Below, one piece after another: positions 60,401 to 64,000 of a stretch of DNA of 64,000 bases. A program made the translations under genes and the position numbers. This DNA is from Norana najaformis (Eukaryota; Annelida; Clitellata; Crassiclitellata; Hormogastridae), in the NCBI GenBank assembly GCA_964023275.1, contig OZ029921.1, positions 7,326,806 through 7,390,805 on the forward strand, written 5' to 3'. Positions within the stretch are counted from its first letter, which is position 1. Each line of letters opens with the position of its first letter. The notes under the pieces were generated by a model that worked only from the letters and a program-made list of their open reading frames with translations, searched no databases and was not told the origin of the DNA.

Positions 60401-63400
60401 TGGTCAGTTTATTACAGAAGGAAATATCCAGGGGAAACATCAGTTCAACTGAAAAATTCCTTAACATCTGACCCAAGCCACCAAGGAATGCTATTCAAAC
60501 TGACAGAGGCAAGCAGTAAATAAAATGATTACCTTACCATATCCTACCACCACCAAAAAGATAGCAAGACAACATACTAGAGACGAGGAATTTGGATGAG
60601 CCAGCGCACATTCTTGGAGTGGACGTGATTCTTGATGGCCCATTTTGCCAGTTTGTCCCACTCGCTAGCCGATCGACCATAGATGGACAGACGATATTCT
60701 GCGTTCTGGTACTTGCTCTCCTCAAGGTCATCAATAACTTCCTATGCACAGCAGAAATTGTTGATAAAATAAGTCAATGCAAAATCATTCAAGTGAGGCG
60801 AGTTTATCACACATTTATTTCGTATCGTGTAACGTAAATACCCAAAATTTCACAGTGCCACACAAAACCTGTGTTAGAAAAACCAGCTTACTCACTTGTG
60901 CTGTACTGGATCAGGTCAGCCAAAGCCAGGTTGCTGAGGTCAGTTTTGGTGCCAGGTCAGAATTTGGCAGGTCAGGCCAGGGGAAGCAATGCGATGCTTA
61001 GGTGGAAAACCCCTATGATAGCGGTCATAAGATGGCACAGGATTGGATGCACAAGACGGTTTAGAAAATTCAGTTTTCAGTTTGAATGAATATGCTCATT
61101 CAGTTTATATGCTTCTATCAACCGTACTTCTTACTGGTGTGGTTCTTACAGGAGTTTTAGGAACTTCAGGGTGAAATGCAATCACACTGTTAATCCGCTT
61201 AAGTTTTCATGTGGTTGCTTTAAGATTGGACTGACCTTCTGCATATTGACCAGAGTGTGGCTTGGCTTTGGTGTGCCATCGGCTGATGCTTGTTTACAGA
61301 CACCAGTGCAAGAGAAGTTACTAATTACAATTACAATGAACTCAGCACCGCAAGGGTAATTGCACATGAAACAATTGGAAATGAATAAGACCTATTTCAG
61401 CAGTGACCATCAAACCCTTCGATATCTTCATGCCATGAACTAAGACTAAAACTGGTGATTGCATTTTTTGCAGGTCGCTGGCCTGTGTGCGCATCGATAA
61501 TTCTAATCATTATTATTCTGATGTTGCAGCTACACAGCACGCAAGGCACTAATATTTCTCATCAGATTATATTTGGCGTTGAATTTATCAAACCGATGAA
61601 AAGTATTTCTGTCCTAGGAAAGATAAAACAGTTAGTAAGGGTCAGCTGTCCAATGCTTATCATCATTTAACAATCTTTCATCTAGTTACTAAGGAACTAT
61701 TGACTATTCAAACAACGGCTCCAGAATGATAATGACTACAAAGTGAGAACCTTGAGGATATCTGCAAAGTATTTTCCTCCCATGTAGTTGTCGGTTTTGA
61801 TGAAGATTTCACGAAGTCGGCTTTCCCCTACTGGATTATATTTGGCGTTGAATTTATCAAACCGATGAAAAGTATTTCTGTCCTAGGAAAGATAAAGGCA
61901 ATATGAACTGATTGACACTTACCTTGGAAGGTGTAATTACAAAATTACTATTACAGAATGCATTATGGCCATAACCATAGCACATATTATGCATGTACTT
62001 TGTAGCTACTGTTACAGCACACATATTTAAAGCAGTAGCTGAAATCGTAACATCTCTGTAAGGGAAGGTTAAGCCAAGGAGGGCAAGATAAGGTAATTTT
62101 CATTCAGTAAGGTAATTTTCATTCAGTACATGCCTCTATCAACAAATCCAAGGTTCAGCTCTGGAAATTAACCTTCTAGGAATAAAGCAACTAGAACAAC
62201 AGTACACCTCATGGAAATTAACCTTCTAGGAATAAAGCAACTAGAACAACAGTACACCTCATGGAAATTAACCTTCTAGGAATAAAGCAAATAGAACAAC
62301 AGTACACCTCATGGAAATTAACCTTCTAGGAATAAAGCAAATAGAACAACAGTACACCTCATGGAAATTAACCTTCTAGGAATAAAGCAAATAGAACAAC
62401 AGTACACCTCATGGAAATTAACCTTCTAGGAATAAAGCAAATAGAACAACAGTACACCTCATGGAAATTAACCTTCTAGGAATAAAGCAACTAGAACAAC
62501 AGTACACCTCATGGAAATTAGCAAGGCTATGTTTCAACTTATTCTAAGTTCTGCTTTAACATCTCTAACTGAAACCGACATATACAATAACTTTGACATG
62601 CAGTCCAGAGCAGCTCGTTGCATTACGATGCATTATAGAGCCTAAACATATGAAACAAGGAAACCAGCATCAAAAAGTTGATGATTTAAAAAAATCACCA
62701 TTACAAAGTACACTAACTATACGAATGTTGTACTTGCTACTTGCACTACAGTAATACTCAAGTAAAGTGTTAAGTACTTGTACTTGCATTTTCAGTATTT
62801 CAAACAAGCACTTCATTGTTATGAAAGAATACTGTTACCAACTAAATTAAAAGTTAATTAGCTGCACTCACTGCATGAACATCCAGCATATCTACACTGA
62901 GATCATAGGCAGTCAGATTCAGTGACTGGAAGACCTACAAGAAATGGACGACGTTTCATTTAAACTCTGCTGAATTCTAAGTTCAAGAATAAGGTCAACA
63001 GTGTTTTGGACAACGTGGGCTTGTCTACAACAGGAAGTTGGTAAAGAAAGGTATGTATTAATTCAGATTTCTTCAGAGTGAGCTGATAATTACTGAGAAT
63101 TATGAAAATAATAAGGATTTCCAGTTGCTAAATCGCTGTCATCACTACAAAACTGACAACTGTTAAATCAAAGAAGGGCTTTCCAATTGAAATGCTTCCA
63201 ATCCGGGATCACAATTCTAGGGACTGATACTGGTAGAAGCACACAAATTAACGAGGTATTAACCTATCATTTTTCTATTACATTAATTGCAAAAATTTAA
63301 TGTACACAGTTTTCTATAGCGACCATATGGCCTCGACCCTACTCAATTTTCAATGAACTGATCAGGTGAGATCCTTCATCACCCCTGCCCGTTTGAATGG

Positions 63401-63624
63401 ACGCCATGCCATGTAAGGTCCCAGTGCACGGACCGTGCGAGCCCGAGATTCAAATCTCTGAAATAAGACACGATCGTTATGTTATCTACCTCTGTCAGTG
63501 TCATTTCTTTGCCATTTGGTGTCTTGCAGACGATGTCATTCGCATTAGTCTTCATTGTTTTCTTGATGAAGCGCAAAAGGTGTTTCTGATTCATACACGA
63601 AGAGGCATGAACGTGTGTGTCAAC
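54288..63624 (-). CDS. AMPD: AMP deaminase, catalytic C-terminal part (10 exons, 5' end off window)
   Basis: Reading right to left, exons 63490-63624, 62872-62934, 61751-61882, 60578-60741, 59281-59407, 58265-58428, 57295-57415, 56539-56712, 55031-55141 and 54288-54470 join to 457 codons plus TGA in one frame. The product deaminates AMP to IMP (purine nucleotide cycle, cytosol). Seen: the zinc-binding HxH in [21 protein letters not shown] with the next metal/catalytic His and Glu, and the deaminase signature SLSTDDP with the metal-binding Asp, so the catalytic residues look intact. Conserved family blocks include [42 protein letters not shown] and RTNVPDIRV. Vertebrates have three paralogues; an invertebrate single copy cannot be assigned to one. 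The regulatory N-terminal exons lie beyond 64000. All junctions are GT-AG except the GC donor after 59281. It converges on SH3BP2, 6.6 kb away. Confidence -1.
55031..55141 (-). CDS. AMPD: AMPD exon: penultimate
   Basis: Thirty-seven codons, acceptor CTTGTAG, donor GTCAGT. Encodes [20 protein letters not shown] then [17 protein letters not shown]. It differs from the usual EPLMEEY and SCDMCE of vertebrate enzymes by conservative changes. Too short for ordinary ORF listing but in frame with both neighbours. Confidence -1.
55300..55860 (+). mobile_element. LINE RT fragment in AMPD intron
   Basis: Reads [20 protein letters not shown] (from GVPQGSVLGPLLFxLY) and [16 protein letters not shown], the RT catalytic YADD. 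Downstream frames are broken. Opposite in strand to AMPD. Confidence -1.
56010..56420 (-). mobile_element. Decayed LINE 3' end
   Basis: TAATTAAGATAAGATGAAGC and CCTGCAAGACAG..GATCTTAAACTC align with the 7800-7890 region of the LINE at 7530-7985; tail side near 56015 (GTAATTATACATTTGTA). Confidence -1.
56539..56712 (-). CDS. AMPD: AMPD exon: SLSTDDP signature
   Basis: Fifty-eight codons in phase 0, acceptor ATGTTGCAG, donor GTAAGT. Encodes [20 protein letters not shown] and [20 protein letters not shown], then [25 protein letters not shown] is the adenosine/AMP deaminase signature with the metal-binding Asp. Confidence -1.
56999..57294. repeat. Copy 2 of the 280-bp duplicated block
   Basis: Matches 53430-53710 in order. 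Its right end touches the donor side of the AMPD exon at 57295. Confidence -1.
57295..57415 (-). CDS. AMPD: AMPD exon: FRPHCGEAG active-site block
   Basis: Acceptor TTTCAACAG, donor GTCAGC. Encodes [20 protein letters not shown] then [27 protein letters not shown] carries the family's metal-binding His and catalytic Glu. The following intron opens directly into a duplicated repeat (56999-57294). Confidence -1.
57738..57955. repeat. Minisatellite, GTAGACTGCAAAACCAGACA units
   Basis: About nine units of 20-34 bp, varying in the AAATAG/AAATCG spacer, in an AMPD intron. Cys/Leu-rich - strand frames over it are artefacts. Confidence -1.
58128..58212 (+). repeat. Repeat 3' end with (ACTT)n tail
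   Basis: CTGTGACCCACCAATGCCTA, GTTAACTATGCAT, then CTTACTTACTTA; diverged copy of 4700-4775. Confidence -1.
58265..58428 (-). CDS. AMPD: AMPD exon: [10 protein letters not shown] block
   Basis: Acceptor GTGTTTAG, donor GTCTGA, phase 2 out. Encodes [17 protein letters not shown], then [20 protein letters not shown] and [10 protein letters not shown]. The serine-rich insert [12 protein letters not shown] is less conserved. Confidence -1.
58655..58800. repeat. SINE-like family B, partial copy
   Basis: TATGGCCTCAACCCTGCTCA and GGGTGAGAATCTTCACCACT match the left part of the copies at 59815 and 63330. Confidence -1.
58995..59078. repeat. Imperfect hairpin
   Basis: GAATTATCTAGGTGGA..GAAGTTC pairs with GAACTTC..TCTACCTAGACAATTC across a short loop. 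Confidence -1.
59281..59407 (-). CDS. AMPD: AMPD exon: [17 protein letters not shown] block, GC donor
   Basis: Acceptor ATATTTTTAG. Encodes [20 protein letters not shown] and [20 protein letters not shown], then CQ. The frame continues into [12 protein letters not shown] only if the exon ends at CAG followed by GCAAGC. GT dinucleotides a few bases on are in the wrong phase. Confidence -1.
59640..59780 (+). mobile_element. LINE ORF2 C-terminal scrap
   Basis: Reads [20 protein letters not shown] then LWNS and a stop, from the common LVPRTRTxxGxRAFSVAGPKLWNSLP. Confidence -1.
59815..59950. repeat. SINE-like family B copy
   Basis: GGTGAGATCCTTCACCATTG, CTGCCCGTTTGAATGGATGC, CCCGAGATTCAAATCTCT. 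GATTCAAATC resembles a pol III B box. Confidence -1.
60300..60490 (-). mobile_element. LINE ORF2 C-terminal scrap
   Basis: The - strand reads [17 protein letters not shown], from [16 protein letters not shown], with an ATTATTATTATT tail side near 60330. Confidence -1.
60578..60741 (-). CDS. AMPD: AMPD exon: YRLSIYGRS block
   Basis: Acceptor GTGCATAG, donor GTATGT, phase 2 out. Encodes [40 protein letters not shown] and [14 protein letters not shown]. The split Tyr codon is completed by T of the next exon. Confidence -1.
60860..61090. repeat. GGCGCT-box family relative
   Basis: AAACCAGCTTACTCACTTGT, CAGGTCAGAATTTGGCAGGT and TTCAGTTTTCAGTTTGA align with 3340-3720. Confidence -1.
61235..61345 (+). 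mobile_element. LINE 3' tail copy
   Basis: CCAGAGTGTGGCTTGGCTTT, GTGTGCCATCGGCTGATGC, ending TTACTAATTACAATTACAAT; same family as 31167-31260. Confidence -1.
61565..61627 (-). pseudogene. Intronic copy of AMPD exon start (63 bp)
   Basis: Identical over 63 bp to 61834-61896, which spans the acceptor and first 49 bp of the AMPD exon at 61751-61882. It would code [16 protein letters not shown], but the rest of the exon and its donor are absent, so using it would break the frame. Confidence -1.
61751..61882 (-). CDS. AMPD: AMPD exon: [13 protein letters not shown] block
   Basis: Forty-four codons, acceptor TCCTAG, donor GTTCTC. Encodes [20 protein letters not shown] then [20 protein letters not shown] and DILK. 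The first 49 bp of the exon and its acceptor are copied exactly at 61565-61627. Confidence -1.
62163..62520. repeat. 50-bp minisatellite, 7 copies plus a partial
   Basis: Units of ATGGAAATTAACCTTCTAGG + AATAAAGCAA(C/A)TAGAACAAC + AGTACACCTC. Apart from one C/A position the units are essentially identical. In an AMPD intron. Confidence -1.
62872..62934 (-). CDS. AMPD: AMPD exon: [10 protein letters not shown] block
   Basis: Twenty-one codons, acceptor TTCTTGTAG, donor GTGAGT. Encodes [20 protein letters not shown] plus A. A 50-bp minisatellite (62163-62520) sits in the intron that follows. Confidence -1.
63285..63470. repeat. SINE-like family B copy next to AMPD exon
   Basis: ATGGCCTCGACCCTACTCA, GGTGAGATCCTTCATCACCC, CTGCCCGTTTGAATGGACGC, CCCGAGATTCAAATCTCTGA. 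Ends about 20 bp from the donor of the exon at 63490-63624. Confidence -1.
63490..63624 (-). CDS. AMPD: AMPD exon: VDTHVHA metal-binding motif
   Basis: Forty-five codons, phase 0 on both sides, acceptor TTGTAG, donor GTAGAT. Encodes [20 protein letters not shown] and [22 protein letters not shown] supplies two zinc ligands in the family. A SINE-like repeat begins about 20 bp into the following intron. Confidence -1.
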
Positions 63625-64000
63625 CTACAACATAAGTTCTAAAACCATAATTTCATAACTGCCATCAGACATTAGTTTAGTACTTATTAAGCCTCTTGAA
63701 TCCAGATGTTAATGTTTGACTAGCTTATTAAAAACGGATCCCATTTTGCACAATTTTAAAAAATTACCATGTCACTTGTGTTGTACCTGTATACCGTATG
63801 TATGTAAATGGCTATTTACATAGCGCATTTTAAGAACCACATAAAAGTTAATTTGTTATTCATTTATTCATTTCTAAATTGTGGACGAGCACCATCCAAA
63901 ATCTTAAACTCCTCTCTCATCATTATTAGAATGAAATCTGATGCTTTAGCTAACCCATATCTTAATTCAGAGATCTAATGTTAGCCCACCCAGTGCTATT

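Noticed and set aside
62163..62520. Possible CRISPR array
   Set aside because: Units are contiguous 50-mers without unique spacers, lie in an animal intron, and no cas genes exist here.

Overview
This is a eukaryotic, invertebrate-animal window. Both real genes are split by GT-AG introns and encode animal proteins. The rest is full of decayed non-LTR retrotransposons (LINEs), tRNA-derived SINEs and long microsatellites. Nothing in it is prokaryotic: there are no operons, no CRISPR array and no phage or plasmid module. The species cannot be named from the sequence. A non-vertebrate metazoan with mosaic CpG depletion fits best.

Layout. (1) About 1-32,000 is gene-poor and still rich in CpG. It holds microsatellites such as (TA)n, (TCAG)n, (CAC)n, (CTGT)n and (TTA)n/(CTA)n, tRNA-like SINE remnants, a decayed LINE at 18,150-19,395, and several smaller repeat families, some arranged as inverted pairs. 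I found no convincing gene there; the listed open frames are low-complexity or random. (2) About 32,000-47,644 becomes strongly CpG-poor and carries, on the + strand, a homologue of the adaptor SH3BP2 (3BP2). Thirteen exons (37,568-47,644) join in one uninterrupted frame of 420 codons: PH domain, acidic/proline-rich linker, SH2 domain, stop. The first coding exon was not found. (3) 47,645-54,287 is a convergent intergenic region with LINE ends and short tandem repeats. (4) 54,288 to beyond 63,624, on the - strand, holds the catalytic C-terminal half of AMP deaminase (AMPD). Ten exons give 457 residues in one frame; the 5' exons lie off the right edge.

The two genes are tail to tail and have no obvious functional link: SH3BP2 is a phosphotyrosine/phosphoinositide adaptor, AMPD is an AMP-to-IMP purine enzyme. 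Each has one intron that only works with a GC donor (CAG|GCAAG). AMPD also carries a 63-bp identical copy of the start of one exon, splice acceptor included, inside the following intron.

I did not find a new biological system. The observations most worth checking are the two GC-AG introns, the duplicated acceptor, the sharp CpG change near 32 kb, the LINE/non-autonomous element tail sharing, and several fold-back structures.
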